The translations under genes and the position numbers were made by a program. Below the pieces are notes generated by a model. The model was not told the origin of the DNA. It worked only from the letters and a program-made list of their open reading frames with translations, and did no database searches. Of a stretch of 64,000 bases of DNA, positions 44,067 to 56,209 are shown piece after piece. This stretch comes from Dacryopinax spathularia. Lineage: Eukaryota > Basidiomycota > Dacrymycetes > Dacrymycetales > Dacrymycetaceae. Each line of letters begins with the position of its first letter. Position 1 is the first letter of the stretch. The stretch is taken from assembly GCA_037974965.1 (NCBI GenBank), contig JBBPFI010000004.1, positions 1,860,001 through 1,924,000 on the forward strand, read 5' to 3'.

Positions 44067-45099
44067 AGTGGCCGTAGTACACGTAGAGGAGGAGAGAAGA
44101 GAAGAGAATGACATTTCCAGCCACTACGACATCACGCCCCATTCCCACTTCCCTGCTCGGCCGGGTAAGTATCCGACGAGTGACCCAGTCGGACCTATCC
44201 GGCAGCGGATCGGGTCTTGCCTGGCGGCACAGTTGGATGCCCTACTACGCTGTGGGAAGAAGCCACCCACCCATGCCACGTCCTTGATCTGTTCTTTGAT
44301 CTGTTCTTTCTTCCCTCCTGGCTGAGCATCTTCGACAACGACCATGACGGGTCGATGTCGAATATACTCAGCCGGCTTCTCCCTCCCGCTGCTTTGGAAA
44401 CGCCGTCCGAAGGTCGGACACCAGCATGACAACCTTTATTGTGCATTCTGGACGTTTATAAGGCACACAAAAAGCGGGGCGTGCCTGCGTATCAGAATGA
44501 GTCCCCCGTAGGACCAAGCTGACTCGCTTTATATTTCAAAGTCCTCCGAGGAGGACTGGATCTACAGAGAGCGCTCTTGTGAGCTTACGGCCCCTGAACT
44601 CGAGAGGGGTGGTGCGCAACAATGCAGCTTGATTCAAATAATGAGGGGATAGTGAGAGATCGCATGATTCTTGCACGGCTGAGCTGGTTACTGGTTAATG
44701 CGGTGTACTAAGTTCAAGTGCTACTAAGTTACTACTGTACTAGTAACTTAGTAGTTTGTGGTTGAGAAGTTGCAATCTGGATGTTTCTCCGGAAATACCA
44801 TTGACTGAAGTCCATTCCCACAAGTCTACAAGACAATTCCAGCTATTCATCATCTCCCGCTGTCTGACTCCCTAGCCAAAGGTCAAGCTTTTGATGGTGT
44901 TCTAAACGCCTTTCCACTGAGCTGAGAGACGGTAGTGAGGATCCATCTTGGCGAAGCAAGCGCCCACTCACGCGGAAGCAACTGCGCCGCGTCGTATCAC
45001 CTCTCCCTTCCCCGCTACGAGTGGTCATCATCAGCATCAGCATCGCCAGCTTCTGCTCTGCTGTCCAATTAGTTAGGCAGAGAGAGAGAAGGAGGAGTG
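44067..45099. other. Intergenic region between PUP3 and the FYVE-protein gene
   Basis: No gene is supported. It holds a perfect 14-bp inverted repeat (44721-44754) and a smaller palindrome AGTCCTCC/GGAGGACT at 44540-44557. The sequence around 44630-44850 is more AT-rich than the rest. Confidence 0.45.
44721..44754. repeat. Perfect inverted repeat, 14-bp arms with 6-bp spacer
   Basis: CTACTAAGTTACTA (44721-44734) and its exact reverse complement (44741-44754) flank CTGTAC. In DNA or RNA it would form a strong hairpin. It lies about 345 bp before the FYVE-protein start codon and could be a transposon footprint or a regulatory element. Confidence 0.85.
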
Positions 45100-48085
45100 A
45101 TGGACTCCCTTCCTGTCAATTATAGGCCATATCAGGTACGCTACCCCCCTCCCTATCACTCGGTAACCCCCAGCTGATCTCGTGTGCGCTGTTGTGCTGT
45201 GTACAGAGCAAACGACACTCGCGCTCTCATTCTTCCATTTCGGTCAACTCGACTACTTCAAGCTTGAGGGCGACTTCTCCGCTGTCAAGGCAGCTGTCAG
45301 CGACGGGGAGCGAGCTCAGTCCGCCGGGGTCGCTTACTCTGGGCTTCAAGGGCGTTGAGGGAGCCGGGGAGAGGGAAGGAGGTGGGGAGAGGAAGTGGGA
45401 ACCGGTGTTCTTAGAGGAAGAGGACGAGAAACGGCTATCCGACCGCATAGGAGCACCGACGACAGTGCAGGTGGTCATAACGCCAGAACCGAAAGCGAAC
45501 GGGATGAACGGCACGAGCATAGAAGAGAAAGGCAAATCCGCCTCCTTCTCCTTGCCGGGAGCGCGCCAATCCCCACCTCCTCCTAAAGCGAGTCCACCGC
45601 CATCCTCAACAGCCTCTATGACCTCCGCTTCCCCTCCTCCGTCCGTCCACTCCACCCAGTCCCTCGCCACGTCAGCCGCAGGAGGCCCCTCAACCCCCGA
45701 GCGTCCTCAGCCCGTCCCCCGCCCATCCTCTACCTTCAGGCACGTTCCCCTGAGGGGAAGAGGCGGCCACACTCCTTCCCCACTCCGACCTGGTTTGCCA
45801 CCCGTGACGAGGAGCTTTCAGGCTCCGCCGCCTTCAGCGGGTGGGAAAGCTACGACGACGGGAGGACCAGGGAGGGTCGAGCCCGGGAGGACAGTTTCGC
45901 AGCCTGTGATCCAGCTCCGCTCGCAGCCTTCCTCCTCCACTGCACCAGCATTCGGACCTCAAGCCTCTGCGCCTCCGCCTCCGCCCCCGAAAGACAACCC
46001 GAGCAACTCCCAAGCACGAGCAGCCCCAGCGCCAATCACGTTTGGAAGAAGCGCATCGAGCATAGCGCTCGTCTCCCCTCCCTCAAGCTCCGCTCCGACC
46101 CCAAGCCTCCTCTCCACGCCCTCCCGCGCTCTCTCCCCCTCCCCATCTCCCTTACCCGTGCCAGCACCAGCACCCTCCCCAGCACCGACCCTCCCTTCCG
46201 CCTCACATTCCGCCACGTCGACCTCCTTCCAACACCAGCAAGCCCAGCAAATGCAAAGCCAGCATGCTAGGCAGACCCCTTATAGGGCGGGGTTTCAGCC
46301 GAAACCGCTTTATAGGATCAGGACGGAGGAGTTCTTAGAGGTGAGGGGGAGGGTGAGCGATAGCAGGAAAGGGGAGGATAGGAGGTTGGAGAGGAGGTTG
46401 GAAAAGGCACGTCTCTGGCTCTCTTTCTTCTCCCTTCCCGCCCTCCCTACCCCCACCCCTCACCACTCTCCATCACTCTCGCCCTCCGCTGTTCCCCCTC
46501 GCTACGCTCCTGCGCAACAGCTTGCTGACCCCGCGCATCTAGTTAATCCAACTCCACTTCGCCCCCAAACCCTCCTCCTCAAACCCGCCAGCTCTCCCAA
46601 GGTCCACAAGTCTCCTCAACGAGCTCAAAGGCGCCGCGGCGCAGGAAGCGGCCGAGATCCGCGCTGCCGAACAGAGGATCGCGCCGTGGGAACCGGATGC
46701 GAGTGTGCGGGAGTGTCGGTTGTGCTCGTGCGTCTCTTTCTTCTTCCTTCTCCTATCTCATAACTCCGTCACCTCCGTCGCCGCCCTATCCCCCCTTAGG
46801 TAGGATGCCAGCGGTGGGATATATGCTGACCTAGTTGTGCGACAGGACGCCCTTCAACGCCCTCACAGTCAGGAAACATCATTGTCGGCTCTGCGGCACC
46901 ATAATCTGTTCCCAACCTCCAAACCCAAAATCTTCCAGCCCGGCCCGTCGGCTGCCCTGCTCAGTGCTAATAGCGGCAGACTACAAGACCGGCCGGGTAT
47001 GGGACGTGAAAGAGGGGATCGCGTATGGGGTCCAGCCGCGCGGTGTGAACGGAGTTGGAGTTGGGAAGGGAGGTAGCGGAGGAGCAGGGGGAGCAGGGGC
47101 AGGAGGCGGAGGGAAAGAGGAGGAGAAGGGGGTGAGGGTGTGTAGGGAGTGTAGGGAGAAGGTGAGGAGGATCCAGTATGTGCTTGAGAGGAGTAAGGTT
47201 CCCGCCGTGGCGCGGTTATACGAAGTGCGTAAGCTCTCCATCTCCCTCTCCCTCCGCTTCCTCTCTCTCCTTCTCTTTCTCCCTCTCTCGTCTACTCTGC
47301 CCCTCGCACGGCCGCTCTTTGCCCTCTTACCCCTTCTCGTCTTTGTCCTCGTTCCCAGAGATGAGACGCTCACCCGAACCCACGCACGCAGGTCCTCCTC
47401 CAACTAGAACAAGACCTCTCCTCCCTCTCAACAACATATACCGACCTCCTCCTCTCCCTCCCCTCCCCTCCCACCGCCGCCGCCCTCGCGCCAGCACAGG
47501 AAACTCGGAAACTGATATTGGACACGTGTGCGGACTACGATAAGGTCGCTAGACGGATCTTGGAGTTGCCGGCGGTCAAGGGAGGGGAGGGGGAGAGGGT
47601 GCAGCGGGCGGTGTGGATGCGGAGTAGGGGGGTGCTGCAGCGGGAGATGGGGGGGTTGCCGGTGCGTTGTTGTCCTCACCGTCTTTGTCACTCTCGCCTT
47701 GCTTCTTTCTTCGGTCTCCTCGCCACCGTGTGCATATCGACCTTCTGTCTCGCTACCAACTTCGGGGCAAGGGGCCCTATATGCGCATCCGCTGACCAAG
47801 TACGCGCAGGCCCTCCCCAAACTCCCCTCGCACAAGAAATCCAAGTCCACCCACTCCCACTCCCTCCCTGGCTCCGGCACCCACACGCCCAGCACCCCAC
47901 AAGCAGACAAAGACGCCGAGCTCGCCCATCGGCTCCAGCCGCTCCTCGAGCAAGAGGCTTTGTTGGACCAGTATGTCGCCGAGGCTACTGCTGCGAGGAA
48001 GTTTGAGGATGCGAGGGCGTTGAGGCAGAGCTTGGAGGAGATTAGGGAGGAGGTGGGGAGGTTGGTTAGGGAGTGGGGTGGGTGA
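45100..48085 (+). CDS. VAC1: Vac1/Pep7-Rabenosyn-5-like FYVE protein
   Basis: Exons 45100-45135, 45207-46406, 46543-46727, 46846-47224, 47392-47661 and 47810-48085 encode 781 residues. Residues 1 to about 400 are Ser/Pro-rich and disordered. A FYVE finger starts near 461 with WEPDASVRECRLC, then VRKHHCRLCG and VRVCREC: the WxxD, RKHHCR and RVC signatures that bind PI3P are all present. An unusual Gly/Ala-rich insertion splits the finger. The C-terminus (AELAHRLQPLLEQEALLDQY, then DARALRQSLEEI) resembles the Rab-binding hairpin of rabenosyn. It should tether endosomes together with Rab5 and Vps45. Intron 2 (46407-46542) starts with GC; the frame needs this, and the nearby GT gives a frameshift. 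Confidence 0.88.
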
Positions 48086-50270
48086 GTGGGCGCGGGGGGT
48101 TCATTGTCCACTCTCTCCGAGGCGGGCGAGGCTTAGCGGTTCTTGGGTTGAGAGAGAAGAGGAGGCAATATACCACGATAGCGCAGCCCTCCGTCGGTGC
48201 TGGTTCCTTTCATTTGTAGCTATAGGACAGGACTCTGCGGTATAGACTGTACACTATCCTCTCCCTACATTCTCAATCCTTCTCTCTCTGCTCTCCCTCT
48301 CTTTCTCCCATCTACTCACACCATCACTCCAAACGTAGCGTTACAGAAGCAGCACGCACGACTGCATTAAATCATGTAGCAACAGCCTGCACCTGGTACC
48401 AAGAACGCTCAAGAAGCAGCAAGAGTCCTACCGCAGATGGGAAGAGCGGGTCATCGTCTACGACACACAATTTTGTCAGCTGCACCATGCCCGCAACTGG
48501 TCTCTGCTCCTACATGCAGAAGAACAGCGGAATACATATGCCAGGGAGATCCGAGATCTGTACAATGGAGAGGGGAATCCGTGCATTAGAAGTTGAGTTG
48601 GTGGACACACAGAGATGGATCATGGGTGCCTCTTGTGCTCACCCCTTTGACTCTCACACGTTGCTAACACATCTTCAGGGCCGATTACTGTGGCTCGTGC
48701 ATAAAACACAATTCAGAACTCTTTTAACAGCCAATACAATGTGAACATGTGCCCAAACGACAATTTGCTTAGCTCGCTGGGGAAGGCTGCTGCCTTGGTG
48801 GTCGGACTGGTCTTGAACTAGGGTACTTGCACCTGCCTGCTGGTTCTGTGTCGTGGAGCTGGCTGTCAGCCAAATGCATGCATATCAGAGAGGTTATTTC
48901 TTCTCATCATATTGTGCTATGGCAAATGAGAAGCATGAGACGTCAACCGAGCAGATATTGCATCCAGGTCAACCCACTTTGGGAATATGGGTTGGTATGA
49001 CCTCATCCAGCATCTGAGAGTAGACTTACACAGCTCTAGAGTATCGAGATCTAGTCAGTGTTGGAGAAGCCTGTGGAGGATTGCTCAGTTCCAATGCCTG
49101 TCCAGTGGAGAAACAGGGAATGGAATTGGTCCTGAAAACTTGTCCTGTCACTACCCAGGACAAGGGTTTGGATTCAGTGTTGGCTCGTCCCCCAAGGTGG
49201 TGTTTGTGTTGTCCTGACTCCAGTCTACAGCCGACTCACCACTAGATGGTTGATCATCCTGGTTTGCTTGTATTTGGGAATGACATGGCACCATTTCTCA
49301 CTGCCAATTGATCTCGACTTGCACTGCCATATCTTCAAGCCGGCTTGGGCAGCAAACATGAATTGTTTTCAAGCTTGATGTTGCCCAAAGTGTCTGTCAG
49401 CTGGTAAGGTGGAGTAGGTGGGAGACATGTTTGGGCTTGCTAGAAGGGGAAGGAGCTTGGTGATGCATACGAAGTTTGGAGAAGTGTAGGAGGTGGTGCA
49501 TGCATGTAGAGCGAGATGGACGACAGGCAGCAGATTGAATAAGGACCCAAGGCAGTTCTCCCATGCAACAAGGGCTGTACAATCTTGATCAATAGTCAGC
49601 AAATGCTATGGGCGATGGGAGGCTGGTTGGGCACACTCAATGTTGTACCCCCCTGCCTCTCCAATACTTTTTCCGAGGTAGTTCCTTGCCATGCCTCCAT
49701 CATAATCCAAGTACCTGAAGGGGTCGGAGGCCTATAAGACCATGGTGGACCTATGTGGGTTTATAACCCCTCTGTGATGAAGGTTGACAGTGCTTACCTG
49801 ACACCTGGGTCACAAGTTCCGCCGACTTTTGATACAAAGCAGGAATACCGTGTAAAAACAGCTACTTGAGCAAGAAAGGCCGGGCGTACCACCTCCGCCA
49901 TCTAGGATTGGGCATTGCTCTCATCTCCCTAGGTTGTTCTCATGAGTGAGCTGGTACCTCAAGATGATCAGAAAATCACCTTGTCTTGGTCAGCACATGA
50001 GGAAGCGGCCGAGTTCAGTTTGCTTCATGCCAGTTGGCCAAGCTCATCATGCAAACCATCAGATGCTGCTGTAGAGTGGGCCAACTTTATCGTACTTCAA
50101 GGTTGCATTGTTCTCTCTGCTGTGTACTGATGCCTACACAAGATTGTCTGGCTTTTCCTATATAAATGCGCCGGAATGGCATCTCGGCGCCCATCAACGC
50201 TCCTTGCCGTCGCAAACCGACTGATGAGCTACCAAGCCGCCGGCCAGAAGAGTTCTGCCAACGCTTATTC
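48086..50270. other. Intergenic region with a CpG-depleted island
   Basis: This 2.2-kb gap between two convergent genes has no supported ORF. The first 300 bases look like the 3' UTR of the FYVE gene. From about 48600 to 49800 the sequence is CpG-poor: by hand I count 20 CpG in 1200 bases, where about 75 would be expected at this composition. It is rich in TG and CA. This fits a decayed, once methylated repeat, but I recognise no family, terminal repeats or coding remnants. Confidence 0.6.
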
Positions 50271-51627
50271 CTATTCCTGAGGAACGACCCTCCTCCCCGG
50301 CCTAGCAGGCCTCGCAAACCCCCTCTGAGCGCTCATAGTAGCCGCGAGCTGGGCCTGGCCAGTATTGGCGTTCGGATCTGTTGTCCTCCTAATGGGAGCG
50401 GGAGCGCCGCTGTCGACGGCAGCGGGGGTGTTGGAGGGGAAGAGCTCGGAGAGGAGGTGTGGGTGGGTCAGTTCGGTTAGGTCGGAGCTTTCCATCTACG
50501 AAACGTCAATGTCAGTCGCGGACAGAGGAAGAGAGACAGCGCAAGACGTACCCTCCGCGCGGGTTTGCACCCCACCGCTTCAGCTTTGTTGATTATGTTC
50601 CACCTCGAGGCGGAGTAGACCATCTTCTCCTTGAGTGAGGCGTCGTTCGGGCACGCATATATGAACACTGCACCCCATCAGCGCCCTCTTCCACTTCGAC
50701 AAGAATAACGACGCACGAATACTCCTCTCCCCACCCTTACTCGCCGCCCAAAACACATAACTCGGCTCCCCCTCCTTCAACTTCCCCACCAGCCCCTCTC
50801 CCTCCCCAAGCTCCTCAGCACTCTTAAGAACAATCACGTCCCCCTCCTTGCCCGTCCTCACACCCAGCACGACCAGATTCTTCCCTCCTCCTTCCTTAAG
50901 GTCCTGCAGTGCTTGCTCGGCCTCGGTCTCCCAGGCCATCTCACCCGCCTTTAGGTGACTCCTCGGCGTCTGGCTGCGAGCCCGCTCACGCGCTTCAGCA
51001 GCCTCGATTTCGGCGATCTCTTTCTCCCTTCCGCTCAGCGGGATAAGCCCCGGAGAAGTGACGGCTCTTGCTGGTCCGGAGCTGCCGGTGCTACCGCCCG
51101 ACGAAGAGCGGGAAGAGAGTGTGGAGGCGAGGTCGGAGGAGGAGGAGACGAATGCCGAGTCTGTGAAGCTTGATGCGCCTAGTCCGCGGGTGAGAGCGTT
51201 CCGGGTTGAGGCGTAGAGCATCTGTTGCGCGCCATTAGTATGGGTTCATTAGGACCATTCGGCTGACGCAGGGAAGGGAGACGCACCTTCTGCCGTACGC
51301 TGGCGGTGTCGGGCACGTAGGAGACGAGCGTCCATCGGGATTTGTTGTCCTGCTGAACGAGGAGGTAGGCGGGGGTGTCTTTCTCTACTATGCTGGAGAT
51401 GGACTGGACGTCGCTCGACAGGTCGGATTTGAGAGGGAGAGTAGCGGAGACGACGAGTGATTCTGATGTATGCACAACAGGCGTGATTAGGATTGCCCGA
51501 GCTCGTGGCAGACTGTGCGAGACGCACCATTATCAATGGACACCTTGATCACTCTCGTTTCTGAAGAGTTCTTGAACGCATTTGACAGCTCCTCGGAGAC
51601 CGTTATTCCTGACGTTACGCCCGACAT
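50271..51627 (-). CDS. TWF1: Twinfilin, actin-monomer-binding protein with two ADF-H domains
   Basis: Minus-strand exons 51528-51627, 51287-51462, 50741-51221, 50552-50667 and 50271-50495 encode 365 residues. The first ADF-homology domain starts MSGVTSGITVSEELSNAF and contains PAYLLVQQD and WTLVSYVPDTASVRQKMLYAST, the actin-binding long helix typical of twinfilin. A Ser-rich linker follows. The second domain has PSYVFWAAMFIYACP and LKEKMVYSASRWNII. The tail is basic and Pro-rich (FARPARPGRRV), like the capping-protein and PIP2-binding tail of the family. It should sequester ADP-actin and act at cortical patches. The start matches the conserved N-terminus. Confidence 0.93.
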
Positions 51628-52845
51628 CGTCTACCAATAATCTTTTAGAAAGAGGGAGCGTGGACGTCGTCGTGGGATGTTGAACGTTGATGCACCCTTC
51701 GCTGCGGAATGCCGCGCCGCGAACATCGTTCTCAACATGGACATTACGACCACCGTCTCGTCTCAGCCTTTCCTTCACAACGGCGTCCTACCCTCCGAGC
51801 TCTGTTCGACCCTGCTTCTCTGACTATCGGCGGTCCTCTTACTCAGACAATGATGACCCCTGCTGAACATTATAACCATCTATGGACATCGACTTCCATT
51901 GCCACTGCGGGACGGCGAACTACTCCCGACAATCCCCTCGCATCAATGCCATATCGGGCAGTCGTGGCGCTTCACCAACTGCCAGCTGGCACGTAGCAAC
52001 ATGGCAACACATGGACGTCGGAATTGTTTGAACCCCAAGTTGGTTGCGATTGTCTAATCGCCATCAAACCGTCATCAAAACAGACGTACGGACGAATGGA
52101 TTCCAAACGCTTCTGCTGACAATACGATTTTCCGGCTTTTTCTTTGCTTGCTCTGGGCTCGGCTATGCATTTCCCTTGCTGGTTGAGCCGGTACCGCCCG
52201 CTCTCTGCTGCTGGGTTTAGCTTGAAGCCACGCGTCCTGGATCAATAGCCGATGTGATCAGACTGTCCTGCGATTCTATCAGAGATACAGTCAACAACGC
52301 TCCAGACTCCCAACTGCTGGAGCCTCGCCGCCGCCAGCACCTGCACCCCAACTTCCTCAACACACTGGAACCTTTGTTGGCCAGCACTTACGCTTCTTGA
52401 TAACCCGACGATCCTACATCAACCGTACGACGCCATAAGGACTATCTACCCGATTTGGCAGCCCTCGTCCCCCCTCAGGCACAGCATCTCACTCTCAACA
52501 AGGCAGCATGACAGCGGCGATGCTCGCCGTCAAACAGCTTCTCTCGCAGAATATGGAGCAAGAGTATGTTCGTTGCCAGAAACTCTTTCGCCTAATGCGT
52601 CAGTTCCTGCTTGCGGATTCCTTCGCCTTCGGCCCTCTGCTCGGGCAGGTTGCAAGTCTTTCGTCTTACGTTGGAACATGTGGACGGACTGTACTTCTAC
52701 ATTTGCGGTCAGATCTGGGTATATAACGGGCCTTGTCCCCTACGCTGTCATTAGCAGTCCAGCCCCTGTCTGTCAACCTCAGCGCACCGCCCGCCGCCCG
52801 ATTGCAGCCCTCCACCCATCGCCTTTACTGCCGTAGGAGAACAGC
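51628..52845. other. Intergenic divergent region between TWF1 and the first seven-helix gene
   Basis: No gene is supported in this 1.2-kb stretch. A 72-codon ORF at 52508 has no family features and probably belongs to the leader of the next gene. Confidence 0.4.
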
Positions 52846-53990
52846 ATGTCAACCGACATAGGCATCGACACCGCAACGATCGTCGCCGCCTGGGCAGAAG
52901 CGATCCTTTACGGCATCTTCCTCTGCCTATTCGGGGTGAACGTCTATGTTCTCTGCCCGCTCTCGAGGCGCACGACGGGGTGCACGAATGTCCCGCTTGC
53001 CGTGCAGTCGTTCGTCTTGCTCGTACTGCTTACGGCGCATACGTCGATCTCGCTAAGAAGGCTGCTGGAGGCGTTCGTGATGAGTGAGCCTGTGCCGGGC
53101 GCTGTGGCGTACCTAGCCGACACCACCCGATGGACAAAGCCTGCTACGTGCGTCGTCTCGTCCAGTTCCTCGTCCTCCGCCTGCTGACGCCGGAAGCAGG
53201 GATATAATATACATGCTCGCCACCCTCCTAGGCGACGGCGTCCTCATCTACAGATGTTATATCGTCTGGTCCCGCCGACTGTGGATCATCATCCCCTCCA
53301 GTCTTCTCTGGATCGGCACCGCCGTCACCGGCTTCCGAGCAGTAGGGATGGAGTTCCAGCTCGCGCCGAGCGACGGAATTTTCTGGGGTCAGATCAGGCC
53401 GTGGTTCGAGGGGACTTTGTACGTCTCCGTTCCTTCTTGATCCGCTCTCCGGCCTAGCGCTGACAGGACCGATGTCTGTAGTTCGTGCACGATGGCCGCT
53501 AATGGGCTCACTACCCTACTGATCGCATGGCGTATCTGGAGGACGAATACCGAAGCGCACAAGTTCGGTACATCAAACCTTGGCCCTGTCCTCGCTGTAG
53601 TACTCGAATCGGGCGCGGTGTACAGCATAACCGTCTTCGTTCTGCTCATGCTCTACGCCGCCAAGTCCAACGCGCAGTACATAATCCTCACCATGACGAC
53701 TCCCATTATCGTAAGCTCCTTCTCGCCATACCCTGCCTGTTCGATGCTGAAAAGGAACAAAGGGACTGGTCTTCGGCCTGATCATCACCCGCATGGGCCT
53801 GAACCGAGCCATGCGAGCGGCTGAGTCTGGCATGCTTAAGACTGGGCCGCATAGGTCGAACCTGATCGGGTCTGGGCACGGGCACGAGCTTACGCATGTC
53901 TCGATCGCGAAGACTGTTGAGGTGGATAGCTTTGACGATAAGATGCGGGATAGTAGGGATATGAAGGGCGGGGTGGCGCATATGGTCTGA
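52846..53990 (+). CDS. Seven-helix membrane protein of a basidiomycete family (copy 1)
   Basis: Exons 52846-53147, 53200-53418, 53482-53710 and 53763-53990 encode 325 residues. Seven hydrophobic helices can be traced, including ILYGIFLCLFGVNVYVL, LATLLGDGVLIYRCYIVWSR, IIIPSSLLWIGTAV and VYSITVFVLLMLYA. A cytosolic C-terminal tail of about 65 residues follows. The GDGVLIYRCYIVW motif in helix 3 is typical of large multi-pass families of unknown function in Agaricomycetes (related to the DUF6533/6534 groups, as far as I can tell). The topology resembles a receptor, but no ligand or G-protein feature is proven. It is a tandem paralogue of the gene at 54769. Confidence 0.82.
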
Positions 53991-54768
53991 GCGCTTCCTT
54001 AATTCACATACGCGCACGCGGAAGGGACAAGCTTTGTTGTATGTTTCGGCTTTGGGACAGGTTACACTAGAACCGGCAAGGCGAATTGCCGCTTCCCGTA
54101 TGTTTTGGGAGAAGTGGCATACTGCTTTTTAGTTTACTTTCGTAGTTTCATAGTATACCCTACTTGCACGCGATTTTCATCTGACGAAACAAGAATATAT
54201 TCATGCATCTCTTTTCAGAGACGCCGAAGCAGGAGCTTCTTTTTTCCGTCCGCCGGCCAGCAGGAAAGCACGGTGGTGGTAACGCTCCGAGCCTGTGACA
54301 CCACAGCCCCAGCTGAAACAGGTTAATTTCCTTCACTTCATCTTAGAAGTTCTCATTATTAGCTAATGGATGTATGACAATACCTCCCTTGCAGTGCTCC
54401 AGCTGGCAATCTTCCCCTCCGCCGTAGGCAATACGCGCGGAGGTGCACTTGCGAGCTGCCAGATCGGGAACTGTAACAGTTACCCCAGCACAGCATTTCC
54501 TTCTTTTAGGTTCTTCAATCGGGCAAGTAGGCTCCTCTTCTGATGACTCGCATCATCGCCGGCGCTGTCCAGGGCTTGCACTCGGCGACAATGTGCTCGT
54601 CCGCCAACATCTTCTGTTGAAGCACCCCTTGGGAGTGGAACAACCTGTGCTGTCAGAGGTGGGATGATGGATATGAATCGCGCATATAAGCATCCTCGAA
54701 CAGCAGCGGCTGAACCATTCGTCTGGGTAATTTGGTTGCCCCGTTTGCCGCATTCGCGCTTGCTACAA
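53991..54768. other. Intergenic region between the two seven-helix genes
   Basis: 3' UTR of copy 1 and promoter of copy 2. It is AT-richer near 54100-54200. No gene is supported; short ORFs lack features. Confidence 0.4.
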
Positions 54769-55916
54769 ATGACGGACATCGGCTTGGATACCGCGACGAT
54801 CGTTGCTGCTTGGTGCGAAGCGGTGCTCTTTGGTGTCTTTCTGGTCTTGTTCGGTATCAGCGTGTATGTCCTTTGGCCGCTGTCACTAAAGACGACGGGG
54901 CGGGTCAATGGACCGCTGCTGGCAACTTCGATCGCGCTGCTCCTTCTCATAGGAGGACATGGCGCTGTCTGCTTGCGACGAGTCATCCAGGCGTTCGTGG
55001 ATAACGAGCCGACTCCGGGGGCTGTCGAGTTCCTCAGCGATACAAGACAATGGACCGAACCGGTAACGTGAGTACTTGATCTACCCCGCTGACCATTCCC
55101 GCTCATCCACTGCAGGGATCTCCTTTACGGCCTAGTCACGCTCTTGGGCGACGGCATCCTCATTTACCGATGTTACATCGTCTGGTCAAGGAAGTGGTGG
55201 GTTGTCATCCCATCGATGATCCTCTGGATCGGGACCGCCATCGCTGCTCTTCGAAGCGTCGCGATGCAGTTCGAACTGCAAGGCGGAGAAGGCATCTTCG
55301 CGAGCCAGCTGAACGGTTGGATCGAGGCATTCTTGTGAGCCTTCTTTGCCCTTCCCATATCTGCGATCGCTGACCCTGTGGCCAGCGCTTGCACCATGGC
55401 CACGAACGGATTGACCACTCTGATGATCGTCTTCCGCGTCTGGAGGAGCGACGTCGATGTTCGGCGATTCGGGCAGTCCAGCCTTGGGCCTGTGATTGCC
55501 ATCATCCTGGAGTCCGGCGCGTTGTATAGCGTGACGGTCTTCATTCCCCTCATGCTGTACGTGGCGAAGACGAATGCCCAATATATCGTGCTGGCCATGG
55601 AGATCCCGATCATTGTGCGTCCTTCGCTTGAATGTTGTGAAACCTAAAAACTGATGAATAACGCTAGGGGATCGTCTTCTCTTTGATCATAGTGCGCGTC
55701 GGACTGAATCGGACCATGAAGACGAACAGCGGGCTCCGAGGGCATAGTCAGACAGCTCGATCGCTCAGCTTGCGTGGCGTGAGCGTCGCCTCGAAGGATA
55801 TGCACGAGATGCGCCGCGTGGCCATAGCCAAGACGGTCGAAGTGAGCAGTTTCTCCGACCCGGAGGATCTGGTCGACATCAAGTCAACCAAGGCGGAGGG
55901 CGAGCAGATGGTGTGA
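54769..55916 (+). CDS. Seven-helix membrane protein of a basidiomycete family (copy 2)
   Basis: Exons 54769-55067, 55116-55334, 55386-55614 and 55668-55916 encode 331 residues. The start MTDIGLDTATIVAAW matches copy 1 (STDIGIDTATIVAAW). An upstream in-frame extension is not conserved. Exons 2 and 3 have exactly the same length as in copy 1 (219 and 229 nt). Seven helices are again visible, with GDGILIYRCYIVWSRKWW, SGALYSVTVFIPLMLYV and an IVFSLIIVRVGLNR exit from helix 7. Both tails share an IAKTVEV(S/D)SF motif, which may be a binding or phosphorylation site. Function is unknown. Confidence 0.82.
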
Positions 55917-56209
55917 AATGTCATAATCCAAGCCTTTTCCCTTTGGAACGGAAGCACGCGCATATATGCGCTAAGGAAAACAAACCTTCCTAATGTAGAA
56001 TTAGTTCACAGAATGTGTCGTACGGTAGAGCACTTACTTTAATCATCGCCTTGGCCGCTGCTCAGCCGGTTTGTATCGATGGTATGTCTGATGAAAGCCC
56101 CTCGCATTCTCTTTCAGCGTAACTGTCCGCCGCCACGCATATGGATAGTTATAGATACACCGATGCTCATTAAATGCAACAGCCCTAGACAAAGCATACA
56201 AGACAAACA

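Noticed and set aside
52508-52726. 72-codon plus-strand ORF before the first seven-helix gene
   Set aside because: No signal peptide, motif or paralogue. The tandem copy at 54769 has no counterpart upstream, so it is probably leader sequence.
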